Source: Paenibacillus stellifer
GTDB lineage: Bacteria > Bacillota > Bacilli > Paenibacillales > Paenibacillaceae
Direction: 5' to 3'
DNA: 64,000 nt
Assembly: GCF_000758685.1 (NCBI RefSeq)
Contig: NZ_CP009286.1
Coordinates: 2,882,501-2,946,500 of the forward strand
In this document: piece after piece, positions 8,360-16,846 of the stretch
How the letters are laid out: each line of letters begins with the position of its first letter
How positions within the stretch are numbered: position 1 is the first letter of the stretch
Notes under the pieces: model-generated
What the model was told of the DNA's origin: nothing
The model's database searches: none
What the model saw: the letters and a program-made list of their open reading frames with translations, nothing else
Program-made: the position numbers and the translations under genes

Positions 8360-9049
8360 GTGGCCGATTTCAAGGTTATCAGTCTGGACATGTTCCAGAC
8401 ACTTGTCAATGTTAACAGCCGGACCGAGCATATCTGGAGACCGATTCTGCTGGATCGATTCAAGGCGGAAACCGCGCGTCAATACGCCGAAATGCTGCAG
8501 GAGCACTTGCACATTCATTGGAATGCACCGACAACCCCGGGCGTCTTCAACCTAATGAGCGACGTGTACGGACGCAGCTTCGCTTCCTTGTTCGGCAAGC
8601 TGGGGATCAATTATGATGTTTCGTCTGCGGTGGATATTCTGTTCAGAGAACATACGTTGTCCGAGATGTACCCGGAGACGGCTTCTTTCCTGGAGGATAT
8701 GGGCCGCAAATACCGGTTGTGCGTCGTGAGCGATGCGGATGAAGCGATGATGCCGGGTTTCTGCTCAAGCTATGAGATTCCTGTGTTTATGTCGGAGCTT
8801 CACCGCTCTTACAAGAATGATGCCGACAATGCCATGTTCAAAAAAGTGCTCGAAACCTTCCAGGTCGCCCCCGGCGAGGTCCTTCATATCGGAGATTCGC
8901 CTTCCGATGTGCTCGGAGCCAAGAGGGAAGGGATATCAGCCTGCTGGCTTAACCGATTAGGGCGAACATGGGATCATGATGTTCAGCCCGACTACACCGT
9001 CAAATCGCTTGATGAACTAAACATATTGCTTACGCATACATATGGCTGA
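8360..9049 (+). CDS. HAD family hydrolase
   Basis: 229 residues from a GTG at 8360 behind GAGGGAGGAGGAA. Motif I is LDMFQTL with the nucleophile Asp10; motif II is VVSDAD; motif III Lys lies in YKND; motif IV is HIGDSPSDVLGAK. The sequence type is the haloacid-dehalogenase-like subfamily I, mostly phosphatases of small metabolites. It is the last gene before the terminator at 9069, and with the Nudix gene suggests nucleotide or sugar-phosphate clean-up. Confidence 0.88.
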   Translation: MADFKVISLDMFQTLVNVNSRTEHIWRPILLDRFKAETARQYAEMLQEHLHIHWNAPTTPGVFNLMSDVYGRSFASLFGKLGINYDVSSAVDILFREHTLSEMYPETASFLEDMGRKYRLCVVSDADEAMMPGFCSSYEIPVFMSELHRSYKNDADNAMFKKVLETFQVAPGEVLHIGDSPSDVLGAKREGISACWLNRLGRTWDHDVQPDYTVKSLDELNILLTHTYG

Positions 9050-9068
9050 TCAGCCGCCGCATTCTCAC

Positions 9069-9105
9069 AACCGTTATCCTGAATACAATGGGATGGCGGT
9101 TTTTT
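9069..9105 (+). terminator. Rho-independent terminator of the yeiL operon
   Basis: AACCGTTATCC (9069-9079) pairs with GGATGGCGGTT (9091-9101) through eleven pairs including two G-U, with an 11-base loop and a T run. It lies 20 bases after the HAD gene stop. Confidence 0.85.
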
Positions 9106-9267
9106 ATTTAGGGCGGTGGCCTGTCCGCCAAAGGAACATCCGCGAGCAGTGTCGAATTATTCTATATGGGAATTTATAACATAAGGAGTTGCTCTAAAAG
9201 AGTTACTCTATAGGTATGTCATCGCTCCCGTATCATTCGATTATTCATTCAAAGAGGGTTATTCCTT

Positions 9268-9753
9268 ATGCGTGTGTTTAACTTGGCGATTGCACTTCTT
9301 TCCTTGCTGCTGCTTACCACATTCAAATCGGACTTACCTGCCTTCCGTGATGTGGAGTGGGGGATGAGCCAAGCAGAAGTAAAAGCGCGGGAATCGCTGA
9401 CGCTAAATGACGAGCATTCGGATGGTGCCACGGGCGAGCTTATTTACAGGCTGGATTCCCGGTACTCTCCAAATGCCGAAGTGTATTATTTCTTTCCTCA
9501 GAACCGGCAAAATCGGCTAAGCTTAGCCAGCTATCTTTATGAATTGGAACAACCGGATGCCCGGGATCGGCTTACGGATTATTTTCACCGAAGATTCAAC
9601 CGTTTGTACGGGGAAGGCAAGCCGAGCACGAATTCCAATTTACCGGGTTATGTGTGGCTGAAGCAAGGCATATTTCTGATTAATGATCCGGGCGCACAGG
9701 CGGTTGTCATAGATTACTTTGATCCTGACTCAACAATCACCTTTTCTCAATAG
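9268..9753 (+). CDS. Hypothetical exported protein
   Basis: 161 residues with an N-terminal hydrophobic stretch (LAIALLSLLLLTT) that could be a signal peptide or anchor, and a globular remainder with FRDVEWGMSQAEVKARE, a start often seen in small secreted proteins of Bacillales. No family recognised. The start has AAAGAGGGTT ahead. It is followed closely by two more small membrane proteins. Confidence 0.7.
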   Translation: MRVFNLAIALLSLLLLTTFKSDLPAFRDVEWGMSQAEVKARESLTLNDEHSDGATGELIYRLDSRYSPNAEVYYFFPQNRQNRLSLASYLYELEQPDARDRLTDYFHRRFNRLYGEGKPSTNSNLPGYVWLKQGIFLINDPGAQAVVIDYFDPDSTITFSQ

Positions 9754-9766
9754 GGGGAAACAAGCA

Positions 9767-10102
9767 ATGCTAAGGGGACAGCAACTATTTATACATCTTG
9801 GATTATTATTGGCAGCATTCTTATTGCCCGTAGCTATCTTAAAGCTGTTGTTTATTATTTTTTCTGAATTTTACACAAAGGGTTTCATGACAGGACTGGG
9901 TCAAGCGTTGATATGTATCTTAATGATTGCCGTAAATGTTATTACAATGATCATGTCCTCTGAAAGGATACAGGATGGGAAAATTAAAGATGTGAAGAAA
10001 TATATATTATTGGTTGTTTTTTTTAGCGTGTTCACCCAAATTACCTTGAGCCTTATTATTGAAAATCCATTCATAGATCCTCCGACGCCACATCTGTTTT
10101 AA
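9767..10102 (+). CDS. Hypothetical small membrane protein
   Basis: 111 residues with three predicted membrane segments (LGLLLAAFLLPVAILKLLFII, LICILMIAVNVITMIM, YILLVVFFSVFTQITLSLII) and a short tail. The ATG at 9767 follows TAGGGGGAAA and lies 13 bases after the preceding stop, so the two are probably one transcript. Not recognised. Confidence 0.65.
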   Translation: MLRGQQLFIHLGLLLAAFLLPVAILKLLFIIFSEFYTKGFMTGLGQALICILMIAVNVITMIMSSERIQDGKIKDVKKYILLVVFFSVFTQITLSLIIENPFIDPPTPHLF

Positions 10103-10166
10103 TAGCGAACCGGGTTCACTAGTCAGAAGGAATTGGTATATCCGTATTAGAAAAAGGGGGGATTTG

Positions 10167-10397
10167 ATGCCATCGCAGATAAGCTGGTTGTCGGTTGCCA
10201 TCACGGTGTTCCTTACCGTATGGACGTTCACCGCCATTTTTGCTACCATTAAGCCCCGCCTTTTTTGGGAGATTACCCAAGGCTGGAAAGCGACGCGGGA
10301 ACCGTCCCGCGCCTATTTCATCCTGTCTGCCATAGGAACCGGCTTTCTTTCACTGATCGGACTTACGCTGCTGCTTCTGCCGTATTTTCATCATTGA
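10167..10397 (+). CDS. Small membrane protein, DUF6199-like
   Basis: 76 residues with two membrane segments around PRLFWEITQGWKATREPSRAYF, a spacing (P-W-WKA-EPS-Y) that resembles the short DUF6199/YdfR-like proteins. The ATG at 10167 has GGGGGG five bases ahead; a TTG directly before it is less likely. Function unknown. It converges with the ABC exporter genes, with only three bases between stops and no obvious terminator. Confidence 0.6.
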   Translation: MPSQISWLSVAITVFLTVWTFTAIFATIKPRLFWEITQGWKATREPSRAYFILSAIGTGFLSLIGLTLLLLPYFHH

Positions 10398-10400
10398 AAC

Positions 10401-11183
10401 TCAAGACCCCGTTCCCCGGTAATGCCGGACGCCGAAGCGCCAGGCTGCCAGACAAGGCAGCAGAAACAGCAGGGAAGCCAGCGGCAGCAAGGAATAGAGG
10501 AGAGAGTGTCCCTTTGCCCGGCCGAGAAGCGAGAGCATTGGCAGATAGCTGACACAGGCAAACGGAATTATGAAGGTGAAGAAGATCTTAACCGGTTTCC
10601 TGTAAATGTTCAGTGGGTACTGTGCCATTTCCCTGCCGCCGTCCGTGAAGATGTTCGCGACTTCCAGAGCCTGAACCGTCCAGAAGCATAACGTTGCGTT
10701 CAGAATAAAAATACCCGCAAAAATCAATGCGCCTCCCGCGATCATCATCACGAGAGTCAGGATTTTAAGCGGTGTCCAGGCAATCGGCAGATTCAGTATG
10801 GCCCAGACCAGCACAACGGTGCTTTGGGCCATTCTGCCGATCCGGGTAAACTCGAATTTGCTGCCGAGCACCTGAATAACCGTACCTCTTGGCCTGACCA
10901 GCAGCCGATCGAAATCCCCGCTAACCACCAAGGTGGAGAAACCGTCAAATCCGCGAACCAGGCATTCGGCCAGCGAGAAGGACATATGAATGACGCCGAA
11001 GATCAGGGCGGTTTCATAAAAGCTCCAGCCGGGAATCCCGCCAAAGCGCGAGAACATGAAATAGAGGCCGGCGAATATCGAGAACGGAATAAAGAACTGC
11101 CCCAGCGACAGCATCCAGAAGGAAGCCCGGTACTCCAGCTGGGAGCGCAGCAGTATGGACATATATTTGAAGTACAACCTCAT
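10401..11183 (-). CDS. ABC-2 type transporter permease
   Basis: A 260-residue, six-segment membrane protein of the ABC-2 permease family (DUF990-like; MRLYFKYMSILLRSQLEYRASFW start, GFDGFSTLVVSGDFDRLLVRPR cytoplasmic loop). It starts 3 bases after the upstream permease stop with GGAGGGTAAACG ahead. Together with the next two genes it forms a complete exporter of unknown substrate. Confidence 0.85.
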   Translation of the reverse strand: MRLYFKYMSILLRSQLEYRASFWMLSLGQFFIPFSIFAGLYFMFSRFGGIPGWSFYETALIFGVIHMSFSLAECLVRGFDGFSTLVVSGDFDRLLVRPRGTVIQVLGSKFEFTRIGRMAQSTVVLVWAILNLPIAWTPLKILTLVMMIAGGALIFAGIFILNATLCFWTVQALEVANIFTDGGREMAQYPLNIYRKPVKIFFTFIIPFACVSYLPMLSLLGRAKGHSLLYSLLPLASLLFLLPCLAAWRFGVRHYRGTGS

Positions 11184-11186
11184 CGT

Positions 11187-11990
11187 TTACCCTCCTTGCA
11201 CAACGACCTGCCGCAGAGCCCGCTTGAGAAGGAACAAGCCGAGACCGATCAGAGCCGCTAGCCAAATCAATTGAATGCCAATCCCGATCATAGCTTGGTC
11301 TGCCCGGATATTCTCCGTATAGACCCGAAACGGAAAGTCGACTGTCCACCTGAAAGGCAGGGCGCTCGCGACCGCCGACATCCAGTCCGGCATCAGCGGT
11401 ATCGGAATGATCATGCCGGCGAAAAATTCACCTGCCGTAGCGATCATCAGAAGCGAACCGGTCGGCGACATCGTCCAGAAGATCGAGATGTAGATCAGCA
11501 TGGAAATGGAGCATACGAGCAGGACACTGAGTATGAGCGACGCTCCGAACAGCAGCCATGCCGAGCCTGAAGGCGGAAGATGCAGAGCATAAGGCTCGGG
11601 CAGCAGGAGAACGATGACCAGGATCGGCAGAGTCCGGAGCAGGGCGGCAGATACACGGGTTCCAAGCAGCTTGGCGTACCAGAAGCCGTACAAATCGCAG
11701 GGCCTGCACAGCTCGTAAGCAATGTTACCCCCGGTAATCAGTTGAAAAATATCCGTATCGCGAAAATAAAGCGCAATCAGGTTCAGGAACATCTGCTGAA
11801 GCCATACGTATGTGATCACGTCCTGCAGGCTCATCGGCTGATTCCCGCCCCCGAAGCGGTAGAATGCCTCATATACCATGATAAAGACGAAACCGAAGAA
11901 GAGCTGGGTCAGAAGCCCGGCGATTGCGGCGGCCCGATACTGCATCCCCATGACAAATCGCAATTTACCAACCGATAAATAAGCTCTCAT
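11187..11990 (-). CDS. ABC-2 type transporter permease
   Basis: A 267-residue membrane protein homologous in outline to the permease downstream (FRDTDIFQLITGGNIAYELCRPCDLYGFW corresponds to the other protein's VVSGDFDRLLVRPR loop). The ATG at 11990 overlaps the ATPase stop (ATGA) and has GGGAG eight bases ahead, so the two are translationally coupled. The two permeases presumably form a heterodimer. Confidence 0.85.
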   Translation of the reverse strand: MRAYLSVGKLRFVMGMQYRAAAIAGLLTQLFFGFVFIMVYEAFYRFGGGNQPMSLQDVITYVWLQQMFLNLIALYFRDTDIFQLITGGNIAYELCRPCDLYGFWYAKLLGTRVSAALLRTLPILVIVLLLPEPYALHLPPSGSAWLLFGASLILSVLLVCSISMLIYISIFWTMSPTGSLLMIATAGEFFAGMIIPIPLMPDWMSAVASALPFRWTVDFPFRVYTENIRADQAMIGIGIQLIWLAALIGLGLFLLKRALRQVVVQGG

Positions 11991-12976
11991 ATCCGATGCT
12001 CCCGGTACAGCTGAAGGATCACTTCGTCCACGGAGGCCGACTCCACCGACACATCCCGGACTTCCGCCGTTTCCGATACCGTCGCGATCAGCTCTGCAAG
12101 GCTGAACTGCCCGCTGTCATAGCTGAACACCGCCTGCTCCGGAGTCCAGGAATGGAGGGAGGCCAGCGGAATCTGCGGCTGCTGCCTGCATTCCAGAAAA
12201 TCCACGGTAACCGTCCGGCGGCTGCCGTATTTCTGCCTTAGCTCCTGAAGGGAGCCGTCATACAGGAGAGAGCCTTTGCCGATCATGAGAATCCGGTCCG
12301 CAAGCGCCTCGATGTCGTTCATATCATGGGTGGTGAGAATGACGGTCACGCCTTTCTCGCGGTTGATCGTCTTGATGAACTGCCGGACTGCAATTTTACT
12401 GGCGGCATCAAGGCCGATCGTCGGCTCATCCAGAAACAGAATTTTCGGATCATGCAGCAGCGACGCGGTAATCTCGCAGCGCATCCGCTGCCCGAGACTG
12501 AGCTGGCGGACCGGCACCCGGAGCAGTTCTCCAAGTGACAGCGTCTCCGTCAGCATGGACAGATTGCTGCGGTAGCGGGCTTCCGGTATGCGGTAAATGT
12601 CCCGCAGCAGCTCAAAGGAATCCAGGACAGGCACATCCCACCACAATTGGGAGCGCTGTCCGAACACAACGCCGATCTGCCCGACATAAGCGGTTCGCTC
12701 ACTCCAGGGGGTGCGGTTCAGGATCTTGCAGCTCCCGCCATCCGGTACTAGAATGCCGCACATAATCTTGATGGTTGTCGATTTGCCCGCGCCGTTCGGG
12801 CCGATGTAGCCGACGATTTCGCCTTCCCGTATCGAGAAGCTGATATCATTCAGCGCTTCTACGAGCCGATGCTTCCGGTGGAACAACGATTTGGCTGCCT
12901 GCAAAGCGCCGGCGGAGCGCTCGGCAACCTTGAAGGTTTTGCGGATGCCATTTAATTCAATAAGGGGTGTGCTCAA
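11987..12976 (-). CDS. ABC transporter ATP-binding protein
   Basis: 329 residues from a TTG at 12976. I prefer this to the in-frame ATG at 13006 because GGAGG lies eight bases ahead of the TTG and it yields the family start (STPLIELNGIRKTF). Walker A is GPNGAGKST, the signature is LSLGQRMR (usual LSGGQ replaced), Walker B is ILFLDEPTIGLD, and the H-loop is TTHD. A C-terminal extension of about 75 residues is typical for exporters with ABC-2 permeases. It energises the two permeases downstream. Confidence 0.88.
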   Translation of the reverse strand: MSTPLIELNGIRKTFKVAERSAGALQAAKSLFHRKHRLVEALNDISFSIREGEIVGYIGPNGAGKSTTIKIMCGILVPDGGSCKILNRTPWSERTAYVGQIGVVFGQRSQLWWDVPVLDSFELLRDIYRIPEARYRSNLSMLTETLSLGELLRVPVRQLSLGQRMRCEITASLLHDPKILFLDEPTIGLDAASKIAVRQFIKTINREKGVTVILTTHDMNDIEALADRILMIGKGSLLYDGSLQELRQKYGSRRTVTVDFLECRQQPQIPLASLHSWTPEQAVFSYDSGQFSLAELIATVSETAEVRDVSVESASVDEVILQLYREHRI

Positions 12977-13038
12977 GTGGGATACCTCCGTTTCATGGTT
13001 TAGCATGAACGACTATATCGGAATTCCCAAAAAAAGAC

Positions 13039-13148
13039 TAGACTTATGTTTTCCGGCCGTTTATACTAATATCATAAGGAACGGGGATACGACCCCTTGC
13101 TTAAAATCTATCTAAAACACCCAAACGACATGAAAATGTCGTTTTTTT
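13039..13148 (+). ncRNA. Possible short RNA or leader with its own promoter and terminator
   Basis: A promoter-like pair, TAGACT (13039-13044) and TATACT (13062-13067) with 17 bases between, would start a transcript near 13075. It would contain a GGGG-ATACGA-CCCC hairpin (13083-13096) and end at the terminator ACGACAT-GAAA-ATGTCGT (13125-13142) with seven T. No open frame with a ribosome site fits inside. It could be a small RNA of roughly 70 bases, or an attenuated leader of the acetyltransferase gene 126 bases further on. Confidence 0.35.
13125..13148 (+). terminator. Rho-independent terminator with GAAA tetraloop
   Basis: Seven-pair stem ACGACAT/ATGTCGT with a GNRA-type loop and a run of seven T on the plus strand. 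No plus-strand gene lies upstream of it, which is why a short RNA is proposed. Confidence 0.7.
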
Positions 13149-13273
13149 GTGTTTTATCCCCTTTATCATCCGTATGTCAAAGGCAGACCTGGCATCACAA
13201 AGTACCATATCATGGAAGGATGCGGACAGGGGAGCGGAGAATATATTACTTATGTGAGCCAGGAGGAATAACG

Positions 13274-13864
13274 ATGCAAATCGCAACTTCGATAATCGAA
13301 ACCGGCAGATTGCTGCTGAGGCCTTTTGAACCCGGAGACGCTGAAAGCATGCTTCGCAATTGGATCGGCGATCCCGAGGTTCAGCACGAGTATGGCGAGC
13401 CGGTATATGATAGTGAGGAAGAAGTCATGGAGCTGCTGCGGAAGTGGACGGCATCCTATGCGGAACCTGAGTTTTACCGGTGGGCAATGATCCGGAGAGA
13501 AGACCGGGAATGTATTGGCCAGATTGCCTTTTGCAGCGTGGATACACGGCATCATTTTGCCGATATCGAATACTGCGTCGGACGAAGCTATCAGGGAAAC
13601 GGCTATGCCAGCGAAGCGCTCCGGGCGGTCATTGCCTATACTTTTTCCTACACCAGTCTCAACAGGCTTCAGGCTTTCCACCGGGCCAGAAATCAGCATT
13701 CCGCCAGAGTTCTGCAGAAATCGGGCATGATTTATGAGGGCACGCTGCGGCAGAGCTTTTACTATGAGGATCTGGATGAATATGATGACCGGGTCTATTA
13801 TGGGATCTGTAAAGAAGAGGTGGATCGGAGAATTCCCAGTTCCCCAGGGTTCCCGCTGGATTGA
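13274..13864 (+). CDS. GNAT family N-acetyltransferase, RimJ/RimL type
   Basis: 196 residues from the ATG at 13274 behind AGGAGGAATAACG; longer upstream frames lack a ribosome site. ETGRLLLRPFEPGDAESM is the usual N-terminus, and YCVGRSYQGNGYASEALRAVIAYTF the acetyl-CoA-binding motif A; ARNQHSARVLQKSGM is motif B. This branch includes ribosomal-protein and small-molecule acetyltransferases; the acceptor is not predictable. Confidence 0.88.
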   Translation: MQIATSIIETGRLLLRPFEPGDAESMLRNWIGDPEVQHEYGEPVYDSEEEVMELLRKWTASYAEPEFYRWAMIRREDRECIGQIAFCSVDTRHHFADIEYCVGRSYQGNGYASEALRAVIAYTFSYTSLNRLQAFHRARNQHSARVLQKSGMIYEGTLRQSFYYEDLDEYDDRVYYGICKEEVDRRIPSSPGFPLD

Positions 13865-13983
13865 TCCGGCAAGCTTATTTTTCATATTAATTAAATTCCT
13901 ATTGGAGTACAATATTTACATAAAATAGCCTATATGTTTCATACTGGGTATCTGAATTAATCGTGGGCAAAGGAGTGATTAAT

Positions 13984-14772
13984 GTGAACGTTGTGGAAAG
14001 AAAAAGAGTTGCCGCTCAACCGAGACTGACATTAACGGAAGCTCAGTTATCCAAGCTCTTGAAGCAGAATTATTCATTGATTCAAGGCAGCAGACAAGTT
14101 CTGAAGAAGGTGTTCGAACAATTGCTGGCCAAAGAGAAATTCATCTGTTTGACGGACAAGAACGGCTGCATGATCGATCTGATTGCCGATATCGAGACCG
14201 TTCAGTTCTTATTCGAGAATGGATTGAAGCTCGGGACCAATGTGGGGCATGGCGGCGTTACTGCCGTCGGTAAAGTGCTGAAATCCAAACAAATGGAAGT
14301 GGTCAACGGTCCGGAGCATTCCTGGGACGCCTTGCTGTCGTGGACCTGTATTGCCGCTCCCGTATATTTTATGGAAGAGTTCAAAGGGGTCGTCAGTATC
14401 TCGCTGAAAATAGATGAAAAGATCAACCATTGTAAAATTGTAGTCCAATTGGTGAGTGATTATGTTGCGGCGCTGCTCCGAATGGACCGAAAGCTTAAAC
14501 CGGATAGGCTTACCTTCTTTGGAGCGTTAATACTGGATAATCAAATAGGGCTGACTCCCAGAGAGATTGAGGTCTTATACCATCTGAAATCCGGGGAGTC
14601 GATTCACCAGCTTCCGGACTATCTGAAGGTATCGCCGAACACCGTGAAAAGCCATCTAAAGAGCATATACCGAAAGCTGGATGTGAATTCGCTGGAGCAT
14701 TGCCTCTTCGTAATCGACAGCATGATTGAACAGGCTACACAACTAAATATCGAATGCATGGAGAAAGGGTGA
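13984..14772 (+). CDS. GAF domain-LuxR family transcriptional regulator
   Basis: 262 residues. Residues about 25-165 form a GAF-like sensor of the type found in AcoR-like activators (SRQVLKKVFEQL, FICLTDKNGCMIDLI, then GGVTAVGKVLKSKQM and APVYFMEEFKGVVSISL). Residues 188-250 are a LuxR-type helix-turn-helix (LTPREIEVLYHLKSGESIHQLPDYLKVSPNTVKSHLKSIYRKL). The GTG at 13984 has AAAGGAG eight bases ahead and is preferred to the GTG at 13963. Lying immediately upstream of the 14.9-23.1 kb pathway operon on the same strand, with a terminator between, it is the obvious candidate activator of that operon. Confidence 0.82.
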   Translation: MNVVERKRVAAQPRLTLTEAQLSKLLKQNYSLIQGSRQVLKKVFEQLLAKEKFICLTDKNGCMIDLIADIETVQFLFENGLKLGTNVGHGGVTAVGKVLKSKQMEVVNGPEHSWDALLSWTCIAAPVYFMEEFKGVVSISLKIDEKINHCKIVVQLVSDYVAALLRMDRKLKPDRLTFFGALILDNQIGLTPREIEVLYHLKSGESIHQLPDYLKVSPNTVKSHLKSIYRKLDVNSLEHCLFVIDSMIEQATQLNIECMEKG

Positions 14773-14792
14773 GAAATTTCACCCTTTTTTTG
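14764..14792 (+). terminator. Rho-independent terminator of the regulator gene
   Basis: AAAGGGTGA (14764-14772) pairs with TCACCCTTT (14779-14787) and is followed by T-rich sequence. The stem includes the stop codon of the regulator, so the regulator and the pathway operon are probably separate transcripts. Confidence 0.8.
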
Positions 14793-14878
14793 TTTGTGCA
14801 GGGTGATTCGACAACTGGAAATGATAGGTAAAATAGAGCTTAGAAATAAATCATTATATGGATAGGAGACTGAGGTGC

Positions 14879-16054
14879 ATGGAGAATGTTGTTATCGTTG
14901 CGGCGGCGCGGTCAGCGATTGGAGCATTTGGCGGGGTAATCTCTGAAGCATCAGCGACCACCCTTGGAAGTGCAGTTATCAGAGGACTTATGGAGAGAAG
15001 CGGCCTTAAGGCTGGTGAAATTGATGAAGTTATTTTAGGCAATGTGCTCACAGCGGGATGCGGGCAAAATCCGGCCAGGCAATCGTCTTACGAGGCCGGT
15101 CTTCCGTATCAATCATGCGCCTATACGATCAACAAAGTGTGCGGTTCGGGGTTAAAGGCCATTCAATTGGGTGTACAAGCTATATGCTGCCAGGATGCGG
15201 ACATTGTTATCGCAGGAGGACAGGAGAATATGGATATGGCCGCGCACATCCTGAATAAGTCCCGGAAGGGCCAACGGATGGGCAACTGGGAGCTTGTAGA
15301 CAGTCTGATTCAGGATGGCTTATGCGATGCATTTGGCAACTATCATATGGGAATCACTGCGGAGAATATCGCGGAGAAGTTCGGGATCTCCCGCACGGAG
15401 CAGGACGAATTTGCCGTCAATTCACAGGCTAAAGCGAATGAAGCAATTCAAAATGAACGGTTCGCCAGAGAGATTATTCCGATTCAGATTGAAAAAAGAG
15501 GTACTGTTCATTCTTTTGATAAAGATGAATTTCCACGGCCGGGCACAAGCTTGGAGGTGCTATCCAGGTTGAAGCCGGCATTCAAAGAGAACGGCACGGT
15601 TACTGCTGGTAATTCCTCCGGTATTAACAATGGAGCCGCTGCCGTCCTGTTAATGAGCGAGAAGAAAGCGCATGAACTGGGTCTCAAGCCTTTGGCAAGA
15701 ATTGCGGGATACGCCAATGTCGGTGTGGACCCTTCATTAATGGGCACAGGTCCGATTATGGCCAGCAAGAAGGCACTGTCCCGGGCAGGGTGGGAAGTTC
15801 AGGAGCTGGATTTGATCGAATCGAATGAAGCTTTTGCGGCTCAAGCCATCGCGGTCAACCGGGAGATGCAATGGGATACCGATAAAGTAAATGTCAACGG
15901 CGGCGCGATAGCACTTGGCCATCCGATTGGCGCTTCCGGGGCACGAATCGTTGTCACCCTGCTGCATGAGATGCTGCGGCGCGATGCCCGAAAAGGTCTG
16001 GCGACCTTATGCATCGGCGGCGGGATGGGAGCTGCAATGCTGCTCGAAAGATAG
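14879..16054 (+). CDS. Acetyl-CoA C-acetyltransferase (thiolase)
   Basis: 391 residues, the usual thiolase II length. The nucleophile Cys88 is in [29 protein letters not shown] holds the catalytic His, and [13 protein letters not shown] the second Cys. It should make or cleave acetoacetyl-CoA. The ATG at 14879 is preferred to the one at 14858 because it gives the family start ([18 protein letters not shown]). It is the first gene of an eight-gene operon; the next gene, a PhaB-like reductase, acts on the same kind of 3-ketoacyl-CoA. Confidence 0.92.
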   Translation: MENVVIVAAARSAIGAFGGVISEASATTLGSAVIRGLMERSGLKAGEIDEVILGNVLTAGCGQNPARQSSYEAGLPYQSCAYTINKVCGSGLKAIQLGVQAICCQDADIVIAGGQENMDMAAHILNKSRKGQRMGNWELVDSLIQDGLCDAFGNYHMGITAENIAEKFGISRTEQDEFAVNSQAKANEAIQNERFAREIIPIQIEKRGTVHSFDKDEFPRPGTSLEVLSRLKPAFKENGTVTAGNSSGINNGAAAVLLMSEKKAHELGLKPLARIAGYANVGVDPSLMGTGPIMASKKALSRAGWEVQELDLIESNEAFAAQAIAVNREMQWDTDKVNVNGGAIALGHPIGASGARIVVTLLHEMLRRDARKGLATLCIGGGMGAAMLLER

Positions 16055-16081
16055 AATCTGCCTTTGAAAGGTGTGCCCTAT

Positions 16082-16822
16082 ATGAGCGAAAAAATTGCCT
16101 TGGTTACCGGAGGAACACGCGGGATTGGAGAGGCCATCTGCAAAAACTTTCTTGAGAATTCGTTCCGGGTCATTACATGTGCTACAAATGCCGAGCGAAA
16201 TGCCCGGTGGCTGGATATGCGAATTTCCGAAGGATATTCCAACGTGGATTGCTATGTCTGCGATGTGAGTGATTATGAACAATGCAGGTCAACCGTTGCG
16301 GATATTGAGCAGAAATACGGGCAAATCGACATCCTGGTTAATAACGCGGGGATTACGAGGGATGCAAGCCTGAAAAAAATGACGAAGGAAAACTGGGACG
16401 CCGTGCTGAGAACGAATTTGGACAGCCTGTTCAACATCACAAGTCATGTGCTGCCCCTGATGCTCAAACGGAATTACGGCCGCATCATCAATATTTCATC
16501 GGTCAACGGCGAGAAGGGACAGTTCGGACAGACCAATTATGCGGCTGCAAAAGCTGGTACTCACGGGTTCACCAAGTCATTGGCAAGGGAGGTATCGAAT
16601 AAGAACATTACGGTTAACACCGTATCGCCCGGATATATAGAGACCGACATGATGGCGAGCATCCCGAAAAATATTCTCGACGATATTATTGGACAGATTC
16701 CGGTAGGACGGCTTGGTAAACCGGAAGAAATCGCCGAGGTTGTCTATTTTCTCACAACAGGCGGTGCAGAGTACATTACAGGCTCGGTTATCTCCGTGAA
16801 TGGAGGACTGCATATGTATTGA
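16082..16822 (+). CDS. 3-ketoacyl-CoA/ACP reductase, PhaB/FabG-like SDR
   Basis: 246 residues. TGGTRGIG (9-16) binds NADPH, NNAG is at 87-90, and the catalytic Ser140, Tyr153 and Lys157 are present. The segment GQFGQTNYAAAKAG and the end SVNGGLHMY are closer to acetoacetyl-CoA reductase PhaB than to housekeeping FabG. It should reduce a 3-oxoacyl thioester to the 3-hydroxy form. It starts 28 bases after the thiolase with AAAGGTG ahead. Confidence 0.88.
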   Translation: MSEKIALVTGGTRGIGEAICKNFLENSFRVITCATNAERNARWLDMRISEGYSNVDCYVCDVSDYEQCRSTVADIEQKYGQIDILVNNAGITRDASLKKMTKENWDAVLRTNLDSLFNITSHVLPLMLKRNYGRIINISSVNGEKGQFGQTNYAAAKAGTHGFTKSLAREVSNKNITVNTVSPGYIETDMMASIPKNILDDIIGQIPVGRLGKPEEIAEVVYFLTTGGAEYITGSVISVNGGLHMY

Positions 16823-16846
16823 TTAACCGCTAAGGGGTGAACAGGT

